This document shows, one piece after another, positions 26,563 to 36,986 of a DNA stretch of 64,000 bases; the first letter of the stretch is position 1; the number at the start of each line of letters is the position of its first letter. The notes under the pieces were generated by a model. The model was not told the DNA's origin and searched no databases. It saw only the letters and a program-made list of their open reading frames with translations. The stretch lies in contig JAJDAP010000026.1 of assembly GCA_029261795.1 (NCBI GenBank), forward strand, positions 1-64,000, read 5' to 3'. A program made the position numbers and the translations under genes. This DNA comes from Deltaproteobacteria bacterium (lineage in GTDB: Bacteria; Myxococcota_A; UBA9160; UBA6930).

Positions 26563-27747
26563 CTATTCTGTCTCTTCCCCGTTTCGGGTGGACTCCGGAG
26601 GATCTACCAGCAGAGGGTAGCCACGCTGCTTCGTCGCCTGTTCGCTCTCCAATATGTCGATCAGGAAGTGAGAGGGCACGACGGCAGCCAGTCCGCTGTT
26701 TGCGAGGGTGACCGTGATGCTGTCCTTGTTCGGCTCGTCGGTATTGAGCTGCAGCTCCTTGGTCTCCTCGTACTCGTTGAATCTGCCCTTCATGACGCCA
26801 GAAAGGAGGATGTCAGTGCCCCCGAAAACCATCGCATTCCCTCTCGCACGGACTCGGCCGAACTCATAGAACACCGGTGACCCGCTGTTCCCGCCGTAGC
26901 TTGTCGTTTCAACGACATGCAGCGCCGTAGGAACACGCTTCGAGCCCCACGGAATTCGCTCGGTAGGAATCAATGAGACTCGTCCGAACCGGACAATCGG
27001 CTGGTTCTTCTGACTCCCTTGAAACCCTACGAAGAGGCCAGCGAAGAAGACGTTCGTCCCCTCGGATACGCCCTGATCCTTGAACTTCTTCCGCGTCGCA
27101 ATCCGATGGCTGAAGACGCACTGTACGTCTAGTTCGTTGATAGGAAGGCGAATAGGAGCGACCGCAAGATCGACAGTCTCGTCTTCGTGTTCCCAGAAGG
27201 TCGGACTACCGTCTCCGCTGACCAACGGGAAGCTGAACTCATGCAAGCCGCCGGTTTTTTGGGTGAACCTAATCTTGGCGGTCTTGTACCAGACCTCCTT
27301 CTCCCCCTGGAGCACATGCCGAGCGGTCACGAGGTAGATCACCTGCTTTTCGCCAGACCGATCGTTCGCACAGACAAGGAACGCCGTGCCATTGGGCCGC
27401 CATGTTCCTCCCTTCTCAACAAGCACGAATGCGACTGACTTTCTGACCCACGGCGGCACCGGGTCTCCCGATGCAGAGCTGGACGCAAGAAGTGTCACGA
27501 AGAAGCAGCAGACTAGAACTGCGACAGGTGTCCGATTGATGGATCCGAATCCCAGTTCGACGAGCTCAAGGAGGCGACCGCGGTATCGGCTGGCGGCTCT
27601 TCGCGGACACACCTTCGCCTTCTCATGGAACACACCAGCCCGCTCAATCCCACTGCGGTTTATCGCTTGCATCGCGATCGCTGTTCCCACGGGTCCTGCC
27701 GCCGTTCCGCGAAGCCGCGTGGCCGAGGATTGGCACACCATTCGCAC
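26563..27747 (-). CDS. trypsin-like serine peptidase, secreted (start uncertain)
   Basis: YLVTARHVLQG (His), TSYGGNSGSPVFYE (Ser), plausible Asp between; hydrophobic N-terminal segment. Confidence 0.72.
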   Translation of the reverse strand: MRMVCQSSATRLRGTAAGPVGTAIAMQAINRSGIERAGVFHEKAKVCPRRAASRYRGRLLELVELGFGSINRTPVAVLVCCFFVTLLASSSASGDPVPPWVRKSVAFVLVEKGGTWRPNGTAFLVCANDRSGEKQVIYLVTARHVLQGEKEVWYKTAKIRFTQKTGGLHEFSFPLVSGDGSPTFWEHEDETVDLAVAPIRLPINELDVQCVFSHRIATRKKFKDQGVSEGTNVFFAGLFVGFQGSQKNQPIVRFGRVSLIPTERIPWGSKRVPTALHVVETTSYGGNSGSPVFYEFGRVRARGNAMVFGGTDILLSGVMKGRFNEYEETKELQLNTDEPNKDSITVTLANSGLAAVVPSHFLIDILESEQATKQRGYPLLVDPPESTRNGEETE

Positions 27748-27777
27748 ACTCTTCAGACGCCCGGATCGCGTAAGTAC

Positions 27778-27854
27778 TGGTCGGGCCGGCGAGATTCGAA
27801 CTCGCGACCTCCTGACCCCCAGTCAGGCGCGCTACCAAGCTGCGCCACGGCCCG
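27778..27854 (-). tRNA. tRNA-Pro (GGG), CCA encoded
   Basis: CGGGCCGTGGCGCAGCTTGGTAGCGCGCCTGACTGGGGGTCAGGAGGTCGCGAGTTCGAATCTCGCCGGCCCGACCA; anticodon loop CTGGGGG. Confidence 0.95.
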
Positions 27855-27902
27855 ATGAATGGAGAGGGTTAGCCCCCCGCCGATGCCTTGTCGAGCGGAT
27901 CG

Positions 27903-28691
27903 TCAGCCCTCGTAGGGTGGACGACCGGACAGATTGATGTGCGCGGTGAGACCGCCGTCGATGGTCATGGCATGGCCCGTCACGGCGCTGGCGTCTTCGC
28001 TGCACAGGAACGCGACGACGGCTGCGATCTCGTCCGGGCGGATGATGCGCCCGATGGCGTGGAGATTTCCGAGTTCTTCCGGGGTGCGCGTCGATGCGGC
28101 GTTGAAGGCTTCGGCCAACGGCGTTGCGACGATGCCCGGGCAGATCGCGTTGGCCCGGATGCCCTTGCGGCCATACTCGATCGCAACGTTGCGCGTGAAG
28201 TTTACGACGCCGGCCTTGGCCGTCGCGTAGGGACTCGCCTGCATCTCACCGCCGAACGCTTCGATCGAAGCGGTGTTGACGATCGAGCCGCGGCCGCGTT
28301 CGAGCATGGCCGGGATCGCGGCGCGGCAGCCGTAGAAGACAGCCGTCAGCATGATCTGGATGCTGCGCTCCCAGCCCGCTGGATCGATCTCGTGCACCCA
28401 GCCGCCGCTCGACCAGAAGGCGTTGTTCATCATGATGTCGAGGCCGCCGCACTCGGACCCCGCGAACGCGACGCAGGCCTCGAGCTGGTCGAGTTCGCCG
28501 ACGTCGCAGTGCTGGAAGAACGCCTCGGCACCCTCCCCGCGCAGCTGGCTCGCGACCTCGGCGCCGGCCTCGTCGTTGATGTCGGCGATGATGACGGCGG
28601 CGCCCTCGCTCGCGAGCCGCTGCACCGTTGCCGCACCGATCCCCGAGGCGGCCCCGGTCACGATCGCCACCTGTCCCTCGAATCGTCGCAT
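27903..28691 (-). CDS. SDR family oxidoreductase
   Basis: VAIVTGAASGIGAATVQRLASEGAAVIIADIN...YATAKAGVVNFTRNVAIEYGRKGIRANAICPG. Confidence 0.9.
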   Translation of the reverse strand: MRRFEGQVAIVTGAASGIGAATVQRLASEGAAVIIADINDEAGAEVASQLRGEGAEAFFQHCDVGELDQLEACVAFAGSECGGLDIMMNNAFWSSGGWVHEIDPAGWERSIQIMLTAVFYGCRAAIPAMLERGRGSIVNTASIEAFGGEMQASPYATAKAGVVNFTRNVAIEYGRKGIRANAICPGIVATPLAEAFNAASTRTPEELGNLHAIGRIIRPDEIAAVVAFLCSEDASAVTGHAMTIDGGLTAHINLSGRPPYEG

Positions 28692-28694
28692 CGT

Positions 28695-29954
28695 CTAGTG
28701 CGCCGAGGGCGGCGCCACCTGCCCCTTCTTCTCGTAGAGCGCCTTGCGCAGGTTCGGGCTGGTCACCCCTTCGGGAATCTTCTCCAGCTCCTGTGCCACG
28801 TCCTTCGGCATCACGGCAGCGCGCGCCGCGTGCGGCTTCAGGGCCTCGAGATCGAAATTGTAGAACCTGGCCGCGTTCCCGCCTAGCAACGCCCGCACCT
28901 CGTCCTCGCCCAGGCCCGCGTGCGCGAGCCGCATGGCCTCGCGCGAGTAGGGGAAACTACCTTCGTAGTGGGGGTAGTCGCTGCCCCACATCACCTTGTC
29001 GATGCCCACTTCGTAGCGACCCTCGATCTCTGCCTTGCCGGGGAAGCTCGTGCCGTAGTAGCAGTTGCGCTTGGCATAGAAGCTAGGCGGCTCGGGCAAC
29101 GCCTCGACTTCGCCGTAATCCATCTCGCCCATCATGCCGGACTGGATGCCCTGGTGGATGCGATCCATCCCCTGCAGGAACTGGGGCACCCACTGGCAGC
29201 CCGCCTCGGTCAGCGTGTAGCGCAGCTTCGGGAAGCGCTCGAAGACGCCGCCCCAGATCAGCGACTTCATGCCGCGCTGCGAGAAGAAGCCCACCTCGGA
29301 GATCCAGAACGGATGCGCGGCCGCATAGGGCCCGTAGTCCGGCGCGCCCACACCCGAGTGCTGGTTGATGGGCAGGTCCAGATCCTGGATCACCGCCCAG
29401 AGTCGATCGTACTCGGGCGCATAGAGCGGAAGCAGGTGCTTCATGTCGTCGGGCGGCTGCGGAATCAGCACGCCGCCGCGCAGGCCCTGTTCGGCGATCC
29501 ACTTGACCTGTTCGATCGCGTCGTCGATCGAATTCAGGTGGACGAGCCCGATCCCGGCGCGTCGCTCCGGAGCGATCGCGCAGAAGTCGACGAGCCAACG
29601 GTTGTGCGCCTGGCAGCCCGCGTTGTAGCGCTCGTACTGCTCCGGGGTCGGCGGTGCACAGATGTGGAAGGCCTTCGGGTAGAACGGCGGCACGGTGTTC
29701 GGGAACACCACCTCGGCGACGACGCCGTCCTTCTCGAGATCGGCGAAGCGCTCGTCGCTATCCCAGTTCTTGGTCTTCTTGCCGCCGATGTGTCCCTTCG
29801 ACGGATTCTTGTAGCCCCCGCGCCATTCGTCGAAGGCCTCGCGATACTTCGGATCCAGGTACTCGCGATAGGTCGCCAGGCTTGCGCCCGCGTGGGTGTC
29901 GGCGGTGATGACGACATAGGGATCGTCGGAATAGCTGTGCTCGGGGTTCGCCAC
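28695..29954 (-). CDS. amidohydrolase-family (ACMSD-like) protein
   Basis: VITADTHAGASLATYREYLDPKY...INQHSGVGAPD...KVMWGSDYPHYEGSFPYSREAMR. Confidence 0.82.
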   Translation of the reverse strand: MANPEHSYSDDPYVVITADTHAGASLATYREYLDPKYREAFDEWRGGYKNPSKGHIGGKKTKNWDSDERFADLEKDGVVAEVVFPNTVPPFYPKAFHICAPPTPEQYERYNAGCQAHNRWLVDFCAIAPERRAGIGLVHLNSIDDAIEQVKWIAEQGLRGGVLIPQPPDDMKHLLPLYAPEYDRLWAVIQDLDLPINQHSGVGAPDYGPYAAAHPFWISEVGFFSQRGMKSLIWGGVFERFPKLRYTLTEAGCQWVPQFLQGMDRIHQGIQSGMMGEMDYGEVEALPEPPSFYAKRNCYYGTSFPGKAEIEGRYEVGIDKVMWGSDYPHYEGSFPYSREAMRLAHAGLGEDEVRALLGGNAARFYNFDLEALKPHAARAAVMPKDVAQELEKIPEGVTSPNLRKALYEKKGQVAPPSAH

Positions 29955-30025
29955 GGGTCGCTCCTTGGGTTGCCGGGAGCGACATCATATCGGGTTCGAC
30001 TGGCATTCGTCAGCCGGATTCCCGA

Positions 30026-30898
30026 TCAGCGGCGGCGACGACGGCGGCGACGGGCAGAAGCGCCTGACGCATCGGCCGCCAGCGCGGTCCCTGGCACTTC
30101 ACCCGGCTCCACTTCCGGCGCGCATTCAGGCTTCTCGCGATCGAGACTGTCCAGTTCGACGCCCACTTCGTCCGTATCGAGCCAGAGACTGCGATCCGAC
30201 ATGAACGTGTCCGGCGCGGCTCCGCCCGAGTACAGCAGCCAGGTGGCGAGGCCGTGCAGCACCCGGGGGTTTCCTGCCGACTCCCGGTGCAGCCAGGCCA
30301 TCCGTTCTTCGGGCAGGCGTTCCCGGATCTCGCCAGGATCGGGCAGGCGGTCGAGCCGGCCGGCGATGTAGCGCAGGCTCTCGGCTTCGCTCATCGGCTC
30401 GCGCAGACGTAGATCGAGCACGTCGTCGCCCAGGGCAGCGAGCACGCGGCCGGCGCGATCGTCGTCGATCGGAACGAAGACGAGGCGTAACGCACCGTCG
30501 AAGGCGTGGGCCCAGCTCACCAGATCCCGCGCCGTGTCGAGCGGCAAGGCACTGGCGTCGTCGAGCAACAGCAACAAGGGGCGGCCGGCCGCCGCGAGCG
30601 TTCGCAGCGCGGCCTCGGAGCTTCCCATCTGCTGTGGCGCGTCGAGCAGGCCGAACACCCACTCCACCAGATCTTGCGTCGAGAGCGCTGCGTAGGGCAG
30701 ATGGAGACAGCGCGCCTCGGCCGCCAGGCGCTGTTCGAGCACGCGCAGCACCATCGTCTTGCCCAGGCCGCCGGGACCCGAAAGGGCCATGACGCGCCGC
30801 CCGGCTCGAAAGCCCGTTTCGAGGGCGTCGAGCATGCGATCGGTCGCCGGCCTCGGCAGATAGGCAGCCGGGTCGCAGGTAGGCGGAAACGGGTCCAA
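30026..30898 (-). CDS. ExeA/GspA-like AAA ATPase (probable TTG start)
   Basis: LDPFPPTCDPAAYLPRPATDRMLDALETGFRAGRRVMALSGPGGLGKTMVLRVLEQRL (Walker A), LLLLLDDASALP (Walker B); Arg-rich tail. Confidence 0.72.
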   Translation of the reverse strand: MDPFPPTCDPAAYLPRPATDRMLDALETGFRAGRRVMALSGPGGLGKTMVLRVLEQRLAAEARCLHLPYAALSTQDLVEWVFGLLDAPQQMGSSEAALRTLAAAGRPLLLLLDDASALPLDTARDLVSWAHAFDGALRLVFVPIDDDRAGRVLAALGDDVLDLRLREPMSEAESLRYIAGRLDRLPDPGEIRERLPEERMAWLHRESAGNPRVLHGLATWLLYSGGAAPDTFMSDRSLWLDTDEVGVELDSLDREKPECAPEVEPGEVPGTALAADASGASARRRRRRRR

Positions 30899-31019
30899 GA
30901 TGCTGCAGGATCGGCCGAACGGGGCGAGAACCCAAGTTCGGCCTTCGCATGGCCTCGAAGCGCGCCCCGCCCCTTCAGAATAACTACCTGGCGGCCGATG
31001 ATTGCAGAAGGCTCGCCCC

Positions 31020-31583
31020 ATGCAGTACTTCGCACCCCGAAATCGATCCGGCTTCACCTTGATCGAACTGATGATCGTGGTCGCGATCATCGGAATCCTG
31101 GCCGCCATCGCGGTTCCGAATTTCATGCAGTTCCAACTCCGCTCCAAGGTCGCGGAAGTGCGGGTCAACATGAAGGCGATCGCGACGGCGCAGCACTCGT
31201 ACTTCGCCAACTCCGGCATTTACGTCGCCGCCGCTGCCACGCCGGCCGGTGCCGCCGGCACCAACAAGCGCCCCTGGGTGGGCGGCGGCGTTGCCGCGTT
31301 CAATGTGATGGGCTGGTCACCGGAGGGCAACGTCTTCTTCACCTATCAAACCGATCTTGCCGGCGGCGGTGCCGGATTCACGACCGGTGCCGTTGCGGAT
31401 CTGAACGGCAACGGAACCCTCAGCGAATTCGGTTACATCCACCCGGTGGCGGGCACGGCGATCACCGTTGGATCGGGGCTCGCCACGACCTGCAACCCGG
31501 CCGGCACCTTCCACCCGACGCTGGGTTTCGAGCTCGATGTACCGGGCCCCTGCACGGCCTTCGACGGCTTCTCCGAGTTCTAG
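31020..31583 (+). CDS. type IV pilin-like prepilin
   Basis: SGFTLIELMIVVAIIGILAAIAVPNFMQFQLRSKVAEVRVNMKAI; prepilin peptidase site. Confidence 0.9.
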   Translation: MQYFAPRNRSGFTLIELMIVVAIIGILAAIAVPNFMQFQLRSKVAEVRVNMKAIATAQHSYFANSGIYVAAAATPAGAAGTNKRPWVGGGVAAFNVMGWSPEGNVFFTYQTDLAGGGAGFTTGAVADLNGNGTLSEFGYIHPVAGTAITVGSGLATTCNPAGTFHPTLGFELDVPGPCTAFDGFSEF

Positions 31584-31739
31584 CCCGGACTCAAGCTAGG
31601 CCAAGAAGGTTCACCGGGGGCAGGCACGATTGGTGCTACCTGGTGCCGTTTGAGCGTGCCCGGGTGCAGCTTCATGCAGTCTCCCGCCACGGCCAACCCC
31701 GCAACCTACCCGACTTTCCTTGGGTCTCCCGGCAAACTC

Positions 31740-31862
31740 TCCGATTCCGGCGTCCTCGTCCTTCGAGAGCCGGAGAATCTCGATCACCACCCCTGGCATG
31801 CTGGGGAGACTGTCGGCGGTCGCGATGCTCTCCGGCAACTCCAGGTCTAGAAGATCCGACAT
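31740..31862 (-). pseudogene. 5' fragment of an HDOD-domain gene
   Basis: MSDLLDLELPESIATADSLPSMPGVVIEILRLSKDEDAGIGEFA, then homology lost. Confidence 0.5.
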
Positions 31863-32119
31863 CTCGACCCCTCCTTGGATACACCTCTTCCGTCGTCCGC
31901 TGGCAGCGGGGCTTGATCTTCGATTCACACGAGCGTTCGATCCGCAGCGACCCGGGCGTTTTAGATTGAAGCCCCTTGTGGCGTCCGGGACAACCTAACA
32001 ATTTCGTCCAGCTGGCCGCCCGGGTGGGCGGCTGCCTGGGCCCCACCTCCGGCGCCCGATTCGGGGTGGCGGAGCGTGGCGCGGTAGATCGCGTACCGTC
32101 GGGGAACGAGAGCAGGGCC

Positions 32120-32380
32120 GCTGCGACCGGTCACGACCGAGGGGGCCGAAGCGTTCCATCGGGATGGCGCCGTCCTGGTCAAGGGGGTCCTCGATTCCGA
32201 GTGCGTCGACCTGGCGCGAGCCGGCCTCGACGCCGCGATCGCCGAGCCCGACGCCATGTCCGGGGTGCTCGATCGCGAGCTGCGGGTGGACCAATTCCCG
32301 GCGGCTCGTTCGACCGCACCGCGACGGATCGTCGAGGAGTCCCCCGTCGCCGAGATCGTGGAAAGCGCGCGTGCGCTAGT
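32120..32380 (+). pseudogene. fragment of a PhyH-like dioxygenase
   Basis: RPVTTEGAEAFHRDGAVLVKGVLDSECVDLARAGLDAAIAEPDAM...[14 protein letters not shown], then runs into the histidine kinase 3' end. Confidence 0.5.
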
Positions 32381-34622
32381 CGAGCGGGAGTCGAATGATG
32401 AACGTCGTGCCTTCGCCGACTTCGGTCTCGAAGCTCAGCGTGCCGCCGTGCTTCTCGGTGATCGCCCGATAGGAGATCGCCAGTCCCTGCCCGGTTCCCC
32501 TTCCGACTTCCTTGGTCGTGAAGAACGGATCGAAGACCTTCTCCCGGATGGCCTCGGGGATGCCCGTGCCCGTGTCAGTGACCCGGATCTCGGCGAACCC
32601 GTCGCCGTGCAGGGTGGCGACGGTGATCGCCCCCTTCTCCGTCTCGCTCCCTCCGGCTGCGGCGATCGCGTGCGCGGCGTTGACGATCAGGACCAGGACG
32701 ACTTGATTGAGTTCCTGGCGGAAGCAGGGGACGGCCGGCATGTCCTCGGCGAACTCGGTCACGATGTCGGCGGCGTACTTCCATTCGCTCGATGCAACCG
32801 TGACCGTGCTTTCGATCGCACTCTTCAGGTCGGTCCGCTCGCGCGTGTCACCACCGCCAGGATGTGAGAACTCCTTCATCGCAGCGACGATCTTCGCGAC
32901 TCGTTCAACCCCTTCACGAGCCTGGGCGATCGCCCTTGGGATCTCCTCGACCAGGTAGTCGCGGTCGGCGTCGGCCACCCGCTCTTCCGTCTCCTTCACC
33001 AGCTCCGGCGTTGCGTTGCCTGCCCGGGCAGCGTCCAGGAGCGAGGCGTAGGCCTTCTCCAACGAGGCCAGGTCGTCGAACGCATCCTGCAGGAAACCGA
33101 TGTTGTCGCCAACGAACTGGATCGGCGTGTTGATCTCGTGGGCGACTCCAGCGGCGAGCTGTCCGATCGATTCCAGCTTCTGCGCCTGGACCAGCTGTGC
33201 CTCGAGCAGCCTCCGCTGGCTGATGTCGAGGATGATCGCAAGAAAGACCGGCTCGGACCCGAAAGTGGACAGCTGCAGATGGACCTCGACCGGATACAAC
33301 GAGCCGTCCTTGCGCCGATGGACCGTCGTGAACTTGATCGTGTCCTCCGCTCGCGTCCTCAGCGGCTCGACGCGTTCTGCAAAGTCATGCGCCGAAAGCT
33401 CCGGCTTCAAGTCCATCGGCGTCAGCCCGGAGAGCTCATCGAGCGAGTACTGCAGGTTCGCGAGCGCACCCGCGTTCGCATGGACGAAGCGGAGCGTGTC
33501 CGCATGGAAGACGTAGATCTCGTTCAACGAGCTATTGAGGATCTCTCCCATTTCCGCGATCCGCGCCTGCTGGCTGCTGTCCTGGAAGGTAACCACCGCG
33601 CCGACGACTGTTCCCTGCCCATCCCGCATCGGGGCACTGAGATACTCCACTGGGAAGCTGCTGCCGTCCCTCCTCCAGAAGACTTCATTCCGGACCTTGT
33701 GGACTGCGCCGTCCCGCAGGGTTGCGTAGATCGGACACTCGTCTGCTGGGTAGGGAGAGCCGTCCGGTCGGCCGTGATGGCAGATCGAGTGCATGGCGTG
33801 TCCGATCAGCTCGGCTTCGTCACGGCCCATCAACTGCAGCGCCGCAGGATTGACGAAGGTTGCCCGCCCATCGAGGTCGATTCCGTAGATCCCCTCCCCG
33901 GCCGATTCCAGGATCGCGTCGCTCCGCGCACGGCTCTCGCGCAGATCGCGCGACGTCCTCTCGAGCGAGAGGTTTCGCTCCGCGAGTGCGTCCACTGATC
34001 CGCCCTTGAGCCATTCGTAGAGAACGGCATTCGCACCCAGGACGAAGACGATCGCCAGCGCGCCGTGAAACTGCCGTTGATAGGCGGCCTCGAGGCTCGG
34101 CGCCTCGGCGAAGACGTAGCCGTTCACGTGCATCGCGTGGAGTCCCAGCAGGCCGGCGCACGCGACGACTGCCCATACTGCGCCCGAGCGTCTGCCGGCT
34201 AGCAGCGCGGCGGTCAGAGGAAGCGTGCCCGCTGCAAAGCTCGCGGGCAGGCCGATGCCACCGGTGCGCAGCGACGAGAGCGCCATGACTGCGAACAGGA
34301 CCGCCATCATCACGTTCCCCGAGATCACCAGCGAGCCGGTGGCTCGGAGCAGCCAGGGACAGCCCAGGAACAGTGCAGCTCCGATGGCGCTCGCGATGGC
34401 GGGCGTGCCGATACCCGCCTCCGAGAAGATCGAAATCGACAAGCTGCCGAGAGCCAGCGCGGCAACGAGGCTCATCCCCACCACCAGACGGGCCCGCCGA
34501 AGGTGGTCCTCGCCGAACTCAGAACATTCCGCGGGAAGAGCAGAATCGAGCGATCGCAGGAGGCTCGGCCCGAGCCACCCGGCGGGGGCCACTTTCGAAC
34601 CGGTGGTATCGGAGTTCTTCAA
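32376..34622 (-). CDS. PAS-domain sensor histidine kinase
   Basis: Multi-TM N-term, two PAS regions, [23 protein letters not shown]-box, [52 protein letters not shown]. Confidence 0.92.
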   Translation of the reverse strand: MKNSDTTGSKVAPAGWLGPSLLRSLDSALPAECSEFGEDHLRRARLVVGMSLVAALALGSLSISIFSEAGIGTPAIASAIGAALFLGCPWLLRATGSLVISGNVMMAVLFAVMALSSLRTGGIGLPASFAAGTLPLTAALLAGRRSGAVWAVVACAGLLGLHAMHVNGYVFAEAPSLEAAYQRQFHGALAIVFVLGANAVLYEWLKGGSVDALAERNLSLERTSRDLRESRARSDAILESAGEGIYGIDLDGRATFVNPAALQLMGRDEAELIGHAMHSICHHGRPDGSPYPADECPIYATLRDGAVHKVRNEVFWRRDGSSFPVEYLSAPMRDGQGTVVGAVVTFQDSSQQARIAEMGEILNSSLNEIYVFHADTLRFVHANAGALANLQYSLDELSGLTPMDLKPELSAHDFAERVEPLRTRAEDTIKFTTVHRRKDGSLYPVEVHLQLSTFGSEPVFLAIILDISQRRLLEAQLVQAQKLESIGQLAAGVAHEINTPIQFVGDNIGFLQDAFDDLASLEKAYASLLDAARAGNATPELVKETEERVADADRDYLVEEIPRAIAQAREGVERVAKIVAAMKEFSHPGGGDTRERTDLKSAIESTVTVASSEWKYAADIVTEFAEDMPAVPCFRQELNQVVLVLIVNAAHAIAAAGGSETEKGAITVATLHGDGFAEIRVTDTGTGIPEAIREKVFDPFFTTKEVGRGTGQGLAISYRAITEKHGGTLSFETEVGEGTTFIIRLPLD

Positions 34623-34808
34623 GTTGAGCTCTACCCGCGTCTGTCTGGCTGTGCGCTTCCGGGCCGACCGTAGTCGTTAAGCGTAGTAGCGCGGCCCTTT
34701 CTATCGGGCTGCCGGCTTCCGCGCTCAAGCTCGATCGTTCACAAACGAGGCGTCGGTAGAACTACGTACTGGTCTACGTCGAAGTGCTCCGCGGTATCCG
34801 CGAATCCA

Positions 34809-36986
34809 ATGGTGTTAGTTCGGGCAAGGCCCGATGGGGGCGAGATTATTGAAAGATCACGCAAAGGATCGCCAACTGAGACCTCACTCTCGGCTTCCGC
34901 GATGCCGACGAGCCCAGAAGCAGCAAAGCGCAACGCGAAAAGTTCGCACTCGAAGGACAACCCAGTGAAGCACTTCCTGATGTTCCTGGACGGAAGCGAG
35001 GATCTGAGCCAGGCGCTAGTCGGCGAGTACGATCTCCGGCTCGTCGCGCTGTCGATAATGGTCGCCAGCATCGCGGGGTACGCGGCGCTGCTGATATCGG
35101 ACCGTATCGCGAGCAGCGGCGTCCGGCGGACGCGCATCATCTGGCTGACCGCGGGTGCCCTCGCGATGGGCTGCGGAATCTGGACGATGCACTTCGTCGG
35201 CATGCTCGCCTTCCAGCTGCCCGTGACGGTCGGCTACAGCCCGCTCCTGACCCTCCTCTCCGTGGTTCCTGGAGTCGCCGGTGCGGCCGTCGCGCTCGGT
35301 TCCATGAGCCGCGAATCAGTGGGGTTCGCCCGGCTGAATCTCAGCGGGCTCGTGATGGGCTCGGGCATCGGCGCAATGCACTACACCGGCATGGCCGCGA
35401 TGGTGATGTCAGCATCCATGAAGTACTCGCTGCCGCTGTTCGCGCTGTCGATCCTGGTGGCACACGTTCTCGCGACTTTCTCGCTGTACGTGAAGTTCGT
35501 GCTCGCGCGAAACAGGAACTGGAGTTCGGCTCACGGCAAGGGCATCGCCGGGTTGATCATGGGATGCGCAGTCGCCGGAATGCACTACACGGCCATGGTG
35601 GCCGCGGTCTACTTCCCGGGCGATGGCGGCGCGCGCCCTGACCTCGTCCTGGCCCCCCTGACCCTCGGTCTCGCGGCGGCATTTGGAACCACCGTCGTTC
35701 TCGCCACTGCGATCCTCGCCACGATCGTCGACCAGCGTATGCAGGGTATCAGCGAGGCGCTGCTCGCGAGCGAGACGCGCCACCGTCTGATCCTGGAGAC
35801 CGCGGGTGAAGGAATCCTGAGCACGGATGAGAAGGGTCTCGTGGTCAGCTTCAATTCCGCCGCCGCGAAGATCTTCGGCTACTCGGTGGAGGACGTCGTC
35901 GGGTCCAACGTTTCGATGCTGATCCCCGAGGAGACGGCCCGGAACCACGACGAATTCATCGCACGCTACCTGGTAGACGGAACGAGCAACGTCGTGGGCG
36001 CCACTCGCGAGCTGGATGCGAGACGATCCGACGGCACGCCGTTTCCGATCTCGTTGACCGTGAGCGAGTGCGAGGTTCTCGGACAACGGGCCTTCAGCGG
36101 GATCTTTCGCGATCTGAGCGAGAAACGCGGCCTCGAGGCGCAGCTTCTCCAGGCACAGAAGCTCGAGTCGATCGGACAGCTTGCTGCCGGCGTCGCCCAC
36201 GAGATCAACACGCCCGCGCAGTACGTGGGTGACAACATCGAATTCCTGAGCGAATCGCTGGGCGAGCTGATGGGCGTCTTCAAGAAGTTCGATGGGTTGC
36301 TGCAGGCGGCGGTGTCTTCCGGGGTTCTCGAGGAGGTGGTCGCTGAGGTCCGCGAGGCGCTCGAGGCCGCAGACTTCGAGTTCCTCGAGGAAGAGGTTCC
36401 CCGAGCGCTCGGTCAATCGAGCGAGGGAATCAAGCGCGTCACGAAGATCGTCACGGCGATGAAGGAATTCTCGCATCCGGGGGCGCACGAGAAGATGCCG
36501 GTCCAGATCAACAGGGCGATCGAGAGCACGCTGACCGTGGCCTCGAACGAATGGAAATACGTCGCAGAGGTCGAGACCGACCTCGAGCAGAGCCTGACGC
36601 CAGTGGCTTGCTTTGCCGCCGAGTTCAACCAGGTGATTCTCAACCTCGTGGTCAACGCTGCGCACGCGATCGACGGGCAGGATCGCGAGGCCAGCGAGAA
36701 GGGGAAGATCACCATTCGAACCCGACGCGACGGGGACTGGGTCCAGATCGAGATCAGTGACGATGGGCCGGGCATTCCCAAAGAAGTCTGCTCGCGCATC
36801 TTCGATCCATTCTTCACGACCAAGGAGGTCGGCAAGGGCACGGGACAAGGGCTGGCGATTGCGCGATCGGCGATCGTCGACAAGCACGGGGGAACCATCG
36901 AGGTGGAGAGCGAACCGGGTAGTGGCACGACGTTCAGGATCCGGCTGCCAATCGGGGCCGAATCGCCTTGCGAGGCCGAAGCATGA
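34809..36986 (+). CDS. MHYT-domain PAS sensor histidine kinase (start uncertain)
   Basis: MHFVGMLAFQLP / MHYTGMAAMVM / MHYTAMVAAVYF repeats, [26 protein letters not shown]-box, HATPase_c. Confidence 0.92.
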   Translation: MVLVRARPDGGEIIERSRKGSPTETSLSASAMPTSPEAAKRNAKSSHSKDNPVKHFLMFLDGSEDLSQALVGEYDLRLVALSIMVASIAGYAALLISDRIASSGVRRTRIIWLTAGALAMGCGIWTMHFVGMLAFQLPVTVGYSPLLTLLSVVPGVAGAAVALGSMSRESVGFARLNLSGLVMGSGIGAMHYTGMAAMVMSASMKYSLPLFALSILVAHVLATFSLYVKFVLARNRNWSSAHGKGIAGLIMGCAVAGMHYTAMVAAVYFPGDGGARPDLVLAPLTLGLAAAFGTTVVLATAILATIVDQRMQGISEALLASETRHRLILETAGEGILSTDEKGLVVSFNSAAAKIFGYSVEDVVGSNVSMLIPEETARNHDEFIARYLVDGTSNVVGATRELDARRSDGTPFPISLTVSECEVLGQRAFSGIFRDLSEKRGLEAQLLQAQKLESIGQLAAGVAHEINTPAQYVGDNIEFLSESLGELMGVFKKFDGLLQAAVSSGVLEEVVAEVREALEAADFEFLEEEVPRALGQSSEGIKRVTKIVTAMKEFSHPGAHEKMPVQINRAIESTLTVASNEWKYVAEVETDLEQSLTPVACFAAEFNQVILNLVVNAAHAIDGQDREASEKGKITIRTRRDGDWVQIEISDDGPGIPKEVCSRIFDPFFTTKEVGKGTGQGLAIARSAIVDKHGGTIEVESEPGSGTTFRIRLPIGAESPCEAEA

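Larger units (their letters stand above)
24266..27824. mobile_element. putative ~3.5 kb tRNA-Pro-targeted integrative element lacking a recognisable integrase
   Basis: Bounded by the 47-bp direct repeat; full tRNA at right end with its 3' end facing the element and displaced 3' fragment at left end. Confidence 0.6.

Noticed and set aside
31985-32040. acctaacaatttcgtccagctggccgcccgggtgggcggc, resembling an attC R'' end
   Set aside because: Core matches RYYYAAC but no partner GTTRRRY within a plausible distance; probably chance.
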